This document shows, piece after piece, positions 43,623-52,783 of a DNA stretch of 64,000 nt. This DNA comes from Rhizobacter sp. SG703 (GTDB taxonomy: Bacteria; Pseudomonadota; Gammaproteobacteria; Burkholderiales; Burkholderiaceae_C), in assembly GCF_012275445.1 (NCBI RefSeq), contig NZ_JAAZQK010000001.1, forward strand, positions 117,103 through 181,102, given 5' to 3'. The position numbers and the translations under genes are program-made. A model generated the notes under the pieces. It did no database searches, had not been told where the DNA came from, and was given only the letters and a program-made list of their open reading frames with translations. The first letter of the stretch is position 1. Each line of letters starts with the position of its first letter.

Positions 43623-44699
43623 TCAGTCGGCCGAGTGCGGCGGCGCCGCCGTGGTTCCCCGCACCACCAGCCGCAATTCCAGCGACCCGATCGGTGTGTC
43701 GTTCAGCTGCTTGACGCCCAGCAACCGAAGCAGTTCGCGGGCGGCGGTACAGCCCATCTCGTAGATGGGTTGCCGAACGGTGGTGGTCGGCGGCACGCAA
43801 TACTCGGAAGGAGGCAAGCCGTCGAATCCCACCAGCGAAACCTGCCCCGGGACGTCGATGCCTCGATTGAACAAGGCCAGTCGGGCGCCGTTCAAGGTCG
43901 GGTCATTCGCCGCGAAGACCGCTGTGAATCCGATGCCGGAGTCCAGCAGCGCCTGCATCGCTCGCAAGCCCCCCGGCTCGGAGAAGTCACCGCGCACGAC
44001 GAGACGCTGGTCGACCGACAGACCGGCATCGCGATGCGCATCCATGTAGCCCTGCATGCGGGCGATCGCGTCGGGCTGGTACTCGATCCCCGAGATGTGG
44101 GCGATTCGCCGATGCCCCAACTCGATCAGGTGACGGGTTGCCATGTAGCCGCCCCCGCGCTGGTCGATGTCGAGCGAGCGCAGGCGAGGGCCATGGCATT
44201 CGCGTCCGATCACGACGATGGGCTGGTGCTCGGAGAGGTCCAGCAACTGCGCGTCGCTGAGCCGCCCACCGATCACCACGATGCCATCGATCTTGCGCGA
44301 CATCAGCAGGCGAACGCGTTCCGTTTCGTCACCTTCGCGGCTCCAGTGGCCCGAGACCAGGATCGGGGTGTAGCCGCTGCTCCTCAGCTCGTCTTCCACG
44401 CCGGTGGCTGCGTGCGAGGTATAGGGGTTGTCGAAGTCCTGCATCAGCACGCCGATGGTCATGCTCACGCCGCTGCGCAAGCTCTTCGCCACCAGGTTGG
44501 GCTTGAAGCGCAGCTTCTTGATCGCGGCTTCGACGGCGTCGCGCCGGGACGAGTCGACCTGCCCGTTGAGGATGCGCGACACGGTGCTGGCCGACACCCC
44601 CGCCAATCGCGCGACATCCTGGAGGGTCGCGCTTTGCTCCGGCACGCTTCGGTTCGCCGGGCTGCCTGGGCTTGCTTTTCTGGCACTGCTCATTGACAT
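43623..44699 (-). CDS. LacI-family transcriptional regulator
   Basis: 358 aa from ATG 44699 (ATG 44693 is an alternative, two residues shorter). The HTH and hinge sit at about residues 25-75: ATLQDVARLAGVSASTVSRILNGQVDSSRRDAVEAAIKKL then FKPNLVAKSLRSG. The sugar-binding core follows (TIGVLMQDFDNPYTSHAATGVEDEL ... AVFAANDPTLNGARLALFNRGIDVPGQVSLVGFDGLPPSEY). It is divergent from the GH5 endoglucanase gene. Two identical 14-bp palindromes at 44927 and 45050 are likely its operators, and a 13-bp triple repeat lies upstream of its own start. Probably a repressor induced by an oligosaccharide. Confidence 0.92.
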   Translation of the reverse strand: MSMSSARKASPGSPANRSVPEQSATLQDVARLAGVSASTVSRILNGQVDSSRRDAVEAAIKKLRFKPNLVAKSLRSGVSMTIGVLMQDFDNPYTSHAATGVEDELRSSGYTPILVSGHWSREGDETERVRLLMSRKIDGIVVIGGRLSDAQLLDLSEHQPIVVIGRECHGPRLRSLDIDQRGGGYMATRHLIELGHRRIAHISGIEYQPDAIARMQGYMDAHRDAGLSVDQRLVVRGDFSEPGGLRAMQALLDSGIGFTAVFAANDPTLNGARLALFNRGIDVPGQVSLVGFDGLPPSEYCVPPTTTVRQPIYEMGCTAARELLRLLGVKQLNDTPIGSLELRLVVRGTTAAPPHSAD

Positions 44700-44730
44700 G
44701 CTGGCCCGACAGGGCGCTCCTTGGCGATGC

Positions 44731-44768
44731 GTGGAAACGACTCGTGGAAACGACTGGTGGAAACGATT
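44731..44768. repeat. Three tandem copies of GTGGAAACGA[CT]T, 13-bp period
   Basis: Units at 44731-44742, 44744-44755 and 44757-44768 are GTGGAAACGACT, GTGGAAACGACT and GTGGAAACGATT, each separated by one base. They start 31 nt upstream of the LacI-type regulator's start codon. A 13-bp period is not a helical repeat, so adjacent units face different sides of the helix. Could be binding sites or slippage products in the 5' leader. Confidence 0.6.
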
Positions 44769-44886
44769 GCGCCGGGCATCTTCCGGCAGGCTGCTGCTTC
44801 GGTGGTGCGGGTTGACGCCGGCCGGGCGAAAAGAAGGGCCGACCGTCGAGTAATTCACGCTAACCCGATGATACGGCACGGACCAG

Positions 44887-44916
44887 TTGACACAAGGAGT
44901 AACTTCGCTGCAACAT
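44887..44916 (+). promoter_or_regulatory. Probable sigma-70 promoter of the GH5 gene
   Basis: A perfect -35 TTGACA (44887-44892) is followed after 18 nt by CAACAT (44911-44916) as -10. Transcription would start near 44923, so the palindrome at 44927-44940 covers about +5 to +18, the classic position for a blocking LacI-type operator. The AT-rich character of this stretch is unusual for the window. Confidence 0.6.
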
Positions 44917-44926
44917 TCATTCAGCT

Positions 44927-44940
44927 TGCAATCGATTGCA
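44927..44940. promoter_or_regulatory. Operator O1: perfect palindrome TGCAATCGATTGCA
   Basis: A 14-bp perfect palindrome with a central CG, the usual architecture of LacI-family operators. It sits just downstream of the predicted -10 and 37 nt before the GH5 start codon. An identical copy lies at 45050-45063. Confidence 0.75.
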
Positions 44941-44976
44941 GATCTTTTCCCCTCCCATTGACCGGAAGCAGTACGA

Positions 44977-46158
44977 ATGATGAAGACGGACGTGATCTCG
45001 ACTTGCGGCACCTCTGGCATGACTTTTCCAGGCTTTTCTTCCCCGGCCTTGCAATCGATTGCACGACTCGTTGCGACCACGGTTCTTCTCTCCGCGGGGT
45101 TGGCGGCGTGCGGTGGCGCCGGCGGCGCGACGGCGTCCGACGCGGGATCGCTGGCCGACTACCCGGCAGCGGCCACCGGCACGCCTCCTGGCGCCTCGGC
45201 GCGGGCCACCGCCGCGGCGGCGGCGCTCGGTCGCGGGGTGAACTTCGGCAACATGCTCGAGTCGCCGAGAGAAGGCGACTGGGGCCTGACCGTGGAGCAA
45301 CGCTTCATCGACCTGCTCGATGGCGGCACGTTCGCCAGCGTTCGGCTGCCTGTGCGCTGGAGCAACCACGCCTCGGCCGACGCCGCGGCCGTGATCGATC
45401 CGGTCTTCTTCTCGCGCGTGGACAGCGTGGTCGACCGCCTGCTGGACAAGGGTGTCCACGTGCTGCTCGACATGCACCACTATCGCCAGCTGGACGGCGA
45501 TGCGCTGGACGCCAACGAGCGGTCGGTGGACCCCGCGGTCGTGGAAGTGCGCTTCCTCGCGATGTGGCGACAGATCGCGGCCCGCTACAAGAACCGCAGC
45601 GACCGGTTGATCCTGGAGCCCTACAACGAACCGCACGGCAGCCTGACGGGCCGTTGGAACGACCTGATGGCGCGGGCGGTCGGCGTCATCCGGCGCGACA
45701 ACCCGCAGCGCCTGATCGTCATCGGGCCGACCAGCTGGAACAGCGCGGCCGACCTGTCCAAGCTGGTGCTGCCCAACGACGCCAACCTGATCCTCACCGT
45801 CCACAACTACGAGCCGTTCAGCTTCACCCACCAGGGGGCCTCGTGGGTCACGCCGCCGCTGCCGGTCGGGCAGGACTGTTGCGCGGCGGACCAGTTGTCG
45901 AAGATGGCCTGGGGCCTGGACGTCGCGAAAGCCTATGGCGTGAAGGTCGGCTACCCGGTCTTCGTCGGCGAGTTCGGGGCCTTCTCGGCGGCCGACAGCG
46001 CCGCGCGGCAGCGCTACTCGCGAGCCATGCGCGACCTGATCGAAGCGCGCGGCATGAGCTGGCTCTACTGGGAGCTGGCCTCGGGTTTCGGCGTCTACGA
46101 CCCGTCGGGGGCCGGCGCCTTCCGCGCCGACCTGAAAGATGCGCTGTACGGCCAATGA
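44977..46158 (+). CDS. GH5 endoglucanase/glycoside hydrolase, lipoprotein
   Basis: 393 aa. An unusually long leader precedes the lipoprotein signal: LVATTVLLSAGLAAC, with Cys45 in the lipobox LAAC. The GH5 domain spans about 82-390, with RLPVRW, DMHHY, acid/base Glu218 in EPYNEPHG, HNYEPFSFTHQG and nucleophile Glu332 in VFVGEFGAFS, then WLYWELASGFGVYDP. Start ATG 44977 has GGAAG 8 nt upstream; ATG 45019 is the next candidate. The second operator (45050-45063) lies inside the signal-peptide codons. Cell-surface anchored beta-glucan hydrolysis is likely. Three exported domain-sharing proteins follow on the same strand. Confidence 0.88.
   Translation: MMKTDVISTCGTSGMTFPGFSSPALQSIARLVATTVLLSAGLAACGGAGGATASDAGSLADYPAAATGTPPGASARATAAAAALGRGVNFGNMLESPREGDWGLTVEQRFIDLLDGGTFASVRLPVRWSNHASADAAAVIDPVFFSRVDSVVDRLLDKGVHVLLDMHHYRQLDGDALDANERSVDPAVVEVRFLAMWRQIAARYKNRSDRLILEPYNEPHGSLTGRWNDLMARAVGVIRRDNPQRLIVIGPTSWNSAADLSKLVLPNDANLILTVHNYEPFSFTHQGASWVTPPLPVGQDCCAADQLSKMAWGLDVAKAYGVKVGYPVFVGEFGAFSAADSAARQRYSRAMRDLIEARGMSWLYWELASGFGVYDPSGAGAFRADLKDALYGQ
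45050..45063. promoter_or_regulatory. Operator O2: second perfect TGCAATCGATTGCA, inside the GH5 signal-peptide codons
   Basis: Identical to O1, with centres 123 bp apart. An intragenic second operator recalls lacO2 and could allow looping or roadblock repression by a tetrameric or bivalent LacI-type regulator. It encodes part of LQSIAR in the leader peptide, so its exact preservation is not explained by protein function. Confidence 0.65.
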
Positions 46159-46329
46159 GCGGTCGCCACGGGACGTTCGCGAGCATCCCGCCCCGCCGTT
46201 CGCGCCGACATGCCCGGCACCTCCACCCCGACATCGATTTCCCGCGTTCGCCGCGTCGCGGCGCAACGCCGATCCGTCCGCCCGCCACGTGCGGGCAATC
46301 GCCTACCACCCCACCGCAAAGATGACCCC

Positions 46330-47559
46330 ATGAACATCGACAACTCCCATCGCCTGGCCGCCATCTCGACCCTGTTCCTGCTGCTGTCCGCCTGCGGCGG
46401 CGGAGGCACCCCGGTGCCGCCCGCCGGGCAAGCGCCGGCGCCTGCGCCCGCCGTGCCGGTCACCATCGACGGGCAGGTCGTTGCATCGTTCACCGCGGCC
46501 GACGGCCGCACCGACCAGGGGCGAACGGCCACGGCATTCGCCTATTCGGAAAAGGTCGGCGACCTGCCGAGCGCGCCGACGCTGAGCGTCAGCGGCAACC
46601 TCCTCAACGTCAGCAGCAGCTTCAACAACGCCGGCGCCAGCACCTTCGGCGGCGTGGGCATCGACATCCCGCTGCGCGATGCCGATCGCAACCAGATCCA
46701 GTCCGGCGCGACCAAGGTGCAGTTCTCGCTGGCGTCGACCGGTACCAACAAGACGCTCAAGTTCAAGATCAAGGCGCTGGGCGCCACGCCCAACGGTTGC
46801 GTGCCGGCGGCCAGCGTGACCGTCACGGCCACCCAGACGAACTACGAGCTGGCGCTGACCGATGCGAACTTCAAGCTTCCCGACTTCTGCACCGGCCCGA
46901 CCGCCACCAACCCGGCGCTGGCCGGCACGCTGGCCAACATCGGGGCCCTCGAGGTGTCGGACGAAGCCTTCCCGTCCAGCGGTTCCGCCACCGTGGGCAT
47001 CCATGTGGGAAGCATCGCCTTCGCGCCCAAGCCTGCCGCACCGGCCACTGCGGCCGTGTCGATCACGGGCCCGTTCTCGTTCGAGTACGGCACCGGCGCC
47101 ACGGGCAGTGCGCTCGCCGAAAGCGCCTCGGCGTACACGCTGACCGGCAATCGGACGTCGGCCACCGAATCCTGGGCCGCCACCGTGGCCGTGCTGCCGC
47201 TGACCGCCACGCGCGACGTGTCCGGCTGGCCCGCATTGAGCATCAACCTGGCATCCACCAGCAACAGCCAGGTCGTGGTCATGCTGCAGTCGGCCGATGC
47301 GGTCGACGACGGCTGCTTTCCGAGCTATGTGGTTACCGGCCTGAGCGCCACCGCCGCGACCCGCGTGATTCCGTTCTCGTCGTTCAGCCTGGCCAACAAC
47401 CCCGATGCCAGCTGCGCCGCGTCCAGTGCCACGCGTCCCGACACCGCGCTGGCGCTGACCAGGCTCAAGCAGTTCCAGATCCGCGAACTCAAGGGCACCG
47501 CGGGCCTGGATGCGGTGTCGGTGGTCATCGGCAAACCCGTCCTGCTGTCGGGTCAGTGA
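46330..47559 (+). CDS. Exported lipoprotein with two copies of a CBM-like beta domain
   Basis: 409 aa. Lipoprotein signal with Cys22 (LFLLLSAC), a Gly then Pro/Ala linker to about residue 45, then two related domains at about 45-210 and 225-409. Domain 1 shows VVASFTAADGRTDQGRTATAFAYSEKVGD, NLLNVSSSFNNAG, GVGIDIPL and GCVP; domain 2 shows FSFEYGTGATG, SGWPALSINLAS and GCFPSYVV. The same domain recurs in the next two genes. All-beta composition, surface location and linkage to GH5 suggest a carbohydrate-binding (galactose-binding-like jelly-roll) fold; I cannot assign a CBM family. Confidence 0.75.
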   Translation: MNIDNSHRLAAISTLFLLLSACGGGGTPVPPAGQAPAPAPAVPVTIDGQVVASFTAADGRTDQGRTATAFAYSEKVGDLPSAPTLSVSGNLLNVSSSFNNAGASTFGGVGIDIPLRDADRNQIQSGATKVQFSLASTGTNKTLKFKIKALGATPNGCVPAASVTVTATQTNYELALTDANFKLPDFCTGPTATNPALAGTLANIGALEVSDEAFPSSGSATVGIHVGSIAFAPKPAAPATAAVSITGPFSFEYGTGATGSALAESASAYTLTGNRTSATESWAATVAVLPLTATRDVSGWPALSINLASTSNSQVVVMLQSADAVDDGCFPSYVVTGLSATAATRVIPFSSFSLANNPDASCAASSATRPDTALALTRLKQFQIRELKGTAGLDAVSVVIGKPVLLSGQ

Positions 47560-47590
47560 CCGGCGCCCGACGAACCCACAAGGAGATGGC

Positions 47591-48274
47591 ATGAAGTTCA
47601 GCCCCTTCCTGGCCGCGGCGGCGTGTGCGCTGCTGGGCGCCTGTGCCCCGTTCCGGACCGACGCGCCTGCCGCGCCTCCACCCAGGCCCATGGCCGTGCC
47701 GACCGCGTCGCCGGTCGGCGTGCAGGCCGAATCGGCGGATCGGTCCTGGGCGACCATCAAGAACCCGTCGCGCACGCCGGAAGGCGGGCCGATCGCCACC
47801 TTCACCTTTTCCGAGAAGCAGGGCGATGCGTCGATGTCGCCGCTGGCCGTGCAAGGCGACCTCCTCGTCGTGACCGGGCAATTCTTCGGCAAGGGTGCGA
47901 GCCAGTGGGGTGGCGTCGGGGTCAACATCGGTGCGCCGAGAGCGATGCCGGTGAAAGCCGGCAGCTACAAGGTCCTGACGATCAGGCTCAGCTCGACCAC
48001 CAGCACTCGCCTGCGCGTGCGGCTGGTCGGTCCGGACGAGGCCACGCAGAGGCTCGGCTGCTACCCGATGGTGATGCAAGCCGTGAAGCCCGAGGTGGCC
48101 GAGTACCGGATTGCGCTGGACCGCTTCGCGCCCGACGGCTACTGCGGCACGAAGGGCGTTGCGGCAAAGCCGACGCTGGAGAACCTGACGGGCATCGAGG
48201 TGACCGAAGTCGCGGCTCCGGTGCGCGACCGGGCCGTGAGCTTCGGCGTGGGTGCCATCGGGCTCCTTCGCTGA
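47591..48274 (+). CDS. Exported lipoprotein with one copy of the same CBM-like domain
   Basis: 227 aa from ATG 47591, preceded by AAGGAGATGGC. Lipobox LLGAC (Cys18), a short Pro/Ala linker, then a single domain: TFTFSEKQGDASMSPLAV, GDLLVVTGQFFGKGASQWGGVGVNI, TRLRVRLVGPDEATQRLGCYPMV, VAEYRIALDRFAPDGYCG and PVRDRAVSFGVGAIGLL. It aligns end to end with the C-terminal domain of the next protein and with both domains of the previous one. The gene lies 31 nt after its neighbour and 17 nt before the next, so the three are one operon. Confidence 0.75.
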   Translation: MKFSPFLAAAACALLGACAPFRTDAPAAPPPRPMAVPTASPVGVQAESADRSWATIKNPSRTPEGGPIATFTFSEKQGDASMSPLAVQGDLLVVTGQFFGKGASQWGGVGVNIGAPRAMPVKAGSYKVLTIRLSSTTSTRLRVRLVGPDEATQRLGCYPMVMQAVKPEVAEYRIALDRFAPDGYCGTKGVAAKPTLENLTGIEVTEVAAPVRDRAVSFGVGAIGLLR

Positions 48275-48291
48275 GTGGAGAGGGGCAAGCC

Positions 48292-49203
48292 ATGCGCCAC
48301 CTGAATCCCATCGCGTTGCTCGCCAGCGGACTGGCCCTGCTGGCCTTCGAGGCGGCGGCCCAGGCGCCGGCCAGCATGCCGAGTCCGGACAAGGCCGACG
48401 AACAGGCCAAGCGGCTGGCCGACAGCCCGTTCCGCCGCATCCTGGAAGCGGGCCGGGTCGAGGTCAAGCTGCGCCGCGAGTCTGAAGCGACCGTCCCCGC
48501 GGCCGCCGCGCCGCGCCGCATCCACGCGGCGGCGGCGCCGGCGCCGAAGGCGCAGACGTCCCGCCCGCCGAACGAAGTACCGGCCCCCGCGCCGGCCCCG
48601 TCGTTGGCACTGGCCCCGGCGAGCACCGCGGTGGTGGTTCCGCTTCCGCCGACGACGTCGTCCGGCATCGAGCGCCTGTGGGCCGCATTCAACGGCGCGA
48701 CCGCCGCGGTCGAGGGGGGCTCCATCGAGGGGACGGTCTATGCCGAAAAGCCTGGCGACGCGATCCTGGGCGACATCTCCGTCGGCAACAACGGTGTGCT
48801 CAACGTCACCGGGCAGTTCAACACGCGTGGCGGCAGCCAGTGGGCCGGTGTCGGGATCGTGGTGATCGCGCAGCGACCCGTGGTGGCCACCTCGTACAAG
48901 GCGTTGAAGGTCCACCTGGCGGGCCACACGGTGAGCAAGCTGCGGCTGCGCATCCTGGGGGAGGACCCGGCCATTCAGCAGAAGGGCTGTTATCCGGTCG
49001 TGATGCTGCCGGTCAAGCCGCAGGTCACGGAGTACCGCGTCGAGCTGTCGCAATTCGCAGCGCCAGAGTACTGCGGCGCCGATGGCGTCGACGTCAGGTC
49101 GACGCTGGAGTCGCTCGCCGCCATCGAGATCATCGACGCGGCGGAACCGGTGCGCGATCGTGCAGTGAGCTTCAACGTGGGCACGCTGTCGTTGCTGAAG
49201 TAG
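48292..49203 (+). CDS. Secreted protein with Pro/Ala linker and one CBM-like domain
   Basis: 303 aa. A cleavable signal peptide (ALLAFEAAAQ, no lipobox Cys) is followed by a short charged helical segment (about 30-65), a Pro/Ala-rich linker (about 70-125) and the shared domain to the C-terminus. The domain reads VYAEKPGDAILGDISVGNNGVLNVTGQFNTRGGSQWAGVGIVV, KLRLRILGEDPAIQQKGCYPVV and EPVRDRAVSFNVGTLSLL. It differs from its two neighbours in being soluble and in carrying the N-terminal extension. Probably co-transcribed with them. Confidence 0.72.
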   Translation: MRHLNPIALLASGLALLAFEAAAQAPASMPSPDKADEQAKRLADSPFRRILEAGRVEVKLRRESEATVPAAAAPRRIHAAAAPAPKAQTSRPPNEVPAPAPAPSLALAPASTAVVVPLPPTTSSGIERLWAAFNGATAAVEGGSIEGTVYAEKPGDAILGDISVGNNGVLNVTGQFNTRGGSQWAGVGIVVIAQRPVVATSYKALKVHLAGHTVSKLRLRILGEDPAIQQKGCYPVVMLPVKPQVTEYRVELSQFAAPEYCGADGVDVRSTLESLAAIEIIDAAEPVRDRAVSFNVGTLSLLK

Positions 49204-49252
49204 GAAGCCAGCGGCACGCACCAGCCGCTGCCGCCAGAGGAATCGAACCAGC

Positions 49253-50266
49253 ATGAGCATTGCCGACGACATCCCGCGCCTCTACGACGCCGCGTTGGCG
49301 CAACGGGTGCGGCAGGGCATCGGCCAGGTGCCCGGCGGGGGCGGCGTGCACGGCAGCGTCGGCCTGCTGGCCCAGCGACTGGCGCAGGTCCGAGGTTCGG
49401 CCCGGCCGCGGCTGGAGAGGCCCCAGCTGGTGGTCTTCGCTGCCGACCACGGCATCGCGGCGCGCACGGATTCGGCCCCTCGGGTCGATGCAGCGGCGCT
49501 GCGGGTGCGCAACCTGCTGGCCGGCCGCACGGCCGCGTCGATGTTCGCGCGCCGGAACGGCCTGTCGTTGACGGTGATCGACTGCGGCTTGCACGCCGAC
49601 CTCGAGCCGCACTTGCAACTGGTCCGGATCAAGATGGCGCGGGGCACCCTGGACAGCAGCCAGGGTCCCGCGATGACCATCGGGCAATGCCGTGCCGCCA
49701 TCGAGCGCGGCACACGCCTGGTCACCCGGCTGCCCGGCAATGTGCTGCTGCTGGGCGAGACCGGCATGGGCAACGAGGCGGCTGCGTTGTTGATGAGCCG
49801 GCTGACCGGGATCCGGATCGCCGACTGCGCGGGCTTCGGCAGTTCCGGCCGGGCGAGGGAGTGCGCGGCGCTGCAGGCCGCCCTCGATCTGCATGTCGAC
49901 CTTGCGAACCCGGTGGCCCTCCTTGCGGCACTGGGCGGCCTGGAGATCGCCGCGCTCGTCGGGGCGGTGCTTCAGGCTGCGCGCGAACGCCGCGTGATCG
50001 TCGTCGGCGGTTTCGTCACGACGGCCGCCGTGGCGGTTGCCGCCAGGCTGGCCCCGGCACTCCTGGAGCGTTGTGTCTTCTCGCATGGCTCGCAGGCCAA
50101 CGGACACGCGCGGTGGCTGCAGTGGCTGGGTGCCGAGCCGCTGCTCGATGCGGCGCTGTGCACGAGCGAAAGCTGCAACGCCGTGCTCGCCTGGCCCTTG
50201 CTGAAATCGGCCGAACAACTGCTCGAAACCGTGGCATGCGCCGGGCAGGCCCAGGACTCGCGCTGA
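49253..50266 (+). CDS. Divergent CobT (nicotinate-nucleotide-dimethylbenzimidazole phosphoribosyltransferase) homologue
   Basis: 337 aa, the right length for CobT. Conserved are VVFAADHGIA (63-69), a GETGMGNEAA segment (168-177) matching GEMGIGNTT, VGGF and Glu306 at the catalytic position. The N-terminal TKPPGSLGRLE motif is replaced by QVPGGGGVHGSVGLLA, and the GEGTGA motif around the catalytic Glu reads SESCNA. Cob genes are absent nearby and no cobalamin riboswitch fits in the 49-nt upstream gap. It follows the exported-protein operon on the same strand. Probably a paralogue with altered base or nucleotide substrate, or a decaying gene. Confidence 0.75.
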   Translation: MSIADDIPRLYDAALAQRVRQGIGQVPGGGGVHGSVGLLAQRLAQVRGSARPRLERPQLVVFAADHGIAARTDSAPRVDAAALRVRNLLAGRTAASMFARRNGLSLTVIDCGLHADLEPHLQLVRIKMARGTLDSSQGPAMTIGQCRAAIERGTRLVTRLPGNVLLLGETGMGNEAAALLMSRLTGIRIADCAGFGSSGRARECAALQAALDLHVDLANPVALLAALGGLEIAALVGAVLQAARERRVIVVGGFVTTAAVAVAARLAPALLERCVFSHGSQANGHARWLQWLGAEPLLDAALCTSESCNAVLAWPLLKSAEQLLETVACAGQAQDSR

Positions 50267-50303
50267 CGACGAACGCACGGCGCGGCCGCGCGGCACTCTG
50301 CCA

Positions 50304-50996
50304 TCAGCCTCCGACCCAGCGCTCCTCCGACATCTTGAGGTGCGTGTGCATCGCGGACTGGGCCGCCAGCGGGTCGCGCGCTTCGATGGCGCGAAGGATG
50401 GCCTCGTGCTCCTTCAGCGCGAGGTTCCAGGTGCGGGAGTTCTCGTAGCGCGAACTGATCTTGGCCGAGATCGGGCTGTGGCGTTCGTCGAACAGCTCGG
50501 CCACGATGCGCACCATCACCGAATTGCCGCTCATCTCGGCGATCGTCAGGTGGAACTGCCGGTCGTGGTCGATCGGAATACGGCGCCGTGCGACCTCGCT
50601 GCGCATGCCCTCGACGATGTCGCGCAGCCGCACCAGAGCAGGCTCGCTGCCGTGCGCGCACGCGAGCATGATCACGGACCCCTCGAACGCAGCCCGGGCC
50701 TGCATCAGCTCGCTCGGGCTTTCGCCGAGCGCGGCGGTCGTCTCGGGCGCCCGTTCCGCCCGGGGGCACACATACACGCCGGATCCGCTTCGAATCTCGA
50801 CGCTGCCTTCGACGTCGAGGGCGATCAGGGCTTCGCGCAGCGAGGGCCGCGAGACACCCAGCTGCTGCGCCAGATCGCGCTCTGGCGGCAGCCGCATGCC
50901 GGTGTCGAAACCGCCTTGCTGGATGAGTTCGCGGATCTGGTCGGCGATCTGTTGGTAGAGCCGGCGGGGCTCGACCTGCTTCAACTGGAGGGTCAT
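50304..50996 (-). CDS. FadR-subfamily GntR transcriptional regulator
   Basis: 230 aa. Winged HTH at about 10-75 (RRLYQQIADQIRELIQQGG, LPPERDLAQQLGVSRPSLREALIALDVEGSVEIRSGSGVYV). The all-helical FCD domain follows, with the metal-ligand pattern DHDRQFHLTIAEMSGN, LKEHEAILRAI and MHTHL. Divergent from a sugar ABC transporter operon. Matching operator-like dyads lie just upstream of its own start and near the operon promoter. FadR-type proteins commonly respond to hexuronates, which fits the dehydrogenases downstream. Confidence 0.92.
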   Translation of the reverse strand: MTLQLKQVEPRRLYQQIADQIRELIQQGGFDTGMRLPPERDLAQQLGVSRPSLREALIALDVEGSVEIRSGSGVYVCPRAERAPETTAALGESPSELMQARAAFEGSVIMLACAHGSEPALVRLRDIVEGMRSEVARRRIPIDHDRQFHLTIAEMSGNSVMVRIVAELFDERHSPISAKISSRYENSRTWNLALKEHEAILRAIEARDPLAAQSAMHTHLKMSEERWVGG

Positions 50997-51010
50997 GGCG
51001 GGTCCGGCGA

Positions 51011-51025
51011 AATTGGCCTGACCAT
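51011..51025. promoter_or_regulatory. Candidate GntR operator copy 1 (AATTGGCCTGACCAT)
   Basis: It contains TTGGCCTGACCA, the exact reverse complement of the core of the dyad at 51121-51135, and starts 15 nt upstream of the GntR start codon. Position suits autorepression. Confidence 0.5.
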
Positions 51026-51120
51026 GATAGCCACATCGTGTCGCGTGCCGCCGCGTTCCCAGGCAGAACGGCAGCAGCTTCCTCGGGTGTTCAGGGAATG
51101 TCCCAGGTTTCCTTGCAGGT

Positions 51121-51135
51121 TTTGGTCAGGCCAAA
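51121..51135. promoter_or_regulatory. Candidate GntR operator copy 2 (TTTGGTCAGGCCAAA)
   Basis: A 15-bp dyad with arms TTTGGTC / GGCCAAA that has one mismatch. It lies 73 nt before the ABC ATPase start and shares a 12-bp core with the copy at 51011 in inverted orientation. Confidence 0.55.
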
Positions 51136-51141
51136 TTGCTT

Positions 51142-51170
51142 TTGCTTGGTAAGGTGGACTGACCAAGCAA
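51142..51170. promoter_or_regulatory. Perfect 9-bp inverted repeat TTGCTTGGT-N11-ACCAAGCAA
   Basis: The arms are exact over 9 bp with an 11-nt spacer, and the right part (CTGACCAA) repeats the GntR half-site found at 51011 and 51121. It ends 37 nt before the ABC ATPase start, so bound protein or an RNA hairpin here would block expression of the sugar operon. Confidence 0.6.
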
Positions 51171-51207
51171 TGCCAGCCCGAATCGCCAACCCGACAGGAG
51201 ACACGAC

Positions 51208-52767
<1,560 letters not shown>

Positions 52768-52783
52768 CAGAGACAAGCACCCC

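Noticed and set aside
44731..44768. Possible CRISPR remnant
   Set aside because: 12-bp units with 1-nt gaps and no spacers; direct tandem repeat.
49204..49252. Cobalamin riboswitch before the CobT-like gene
   Set aside because: Gap is 49 nt, far too short, and no B12-box-like sequence is seen.
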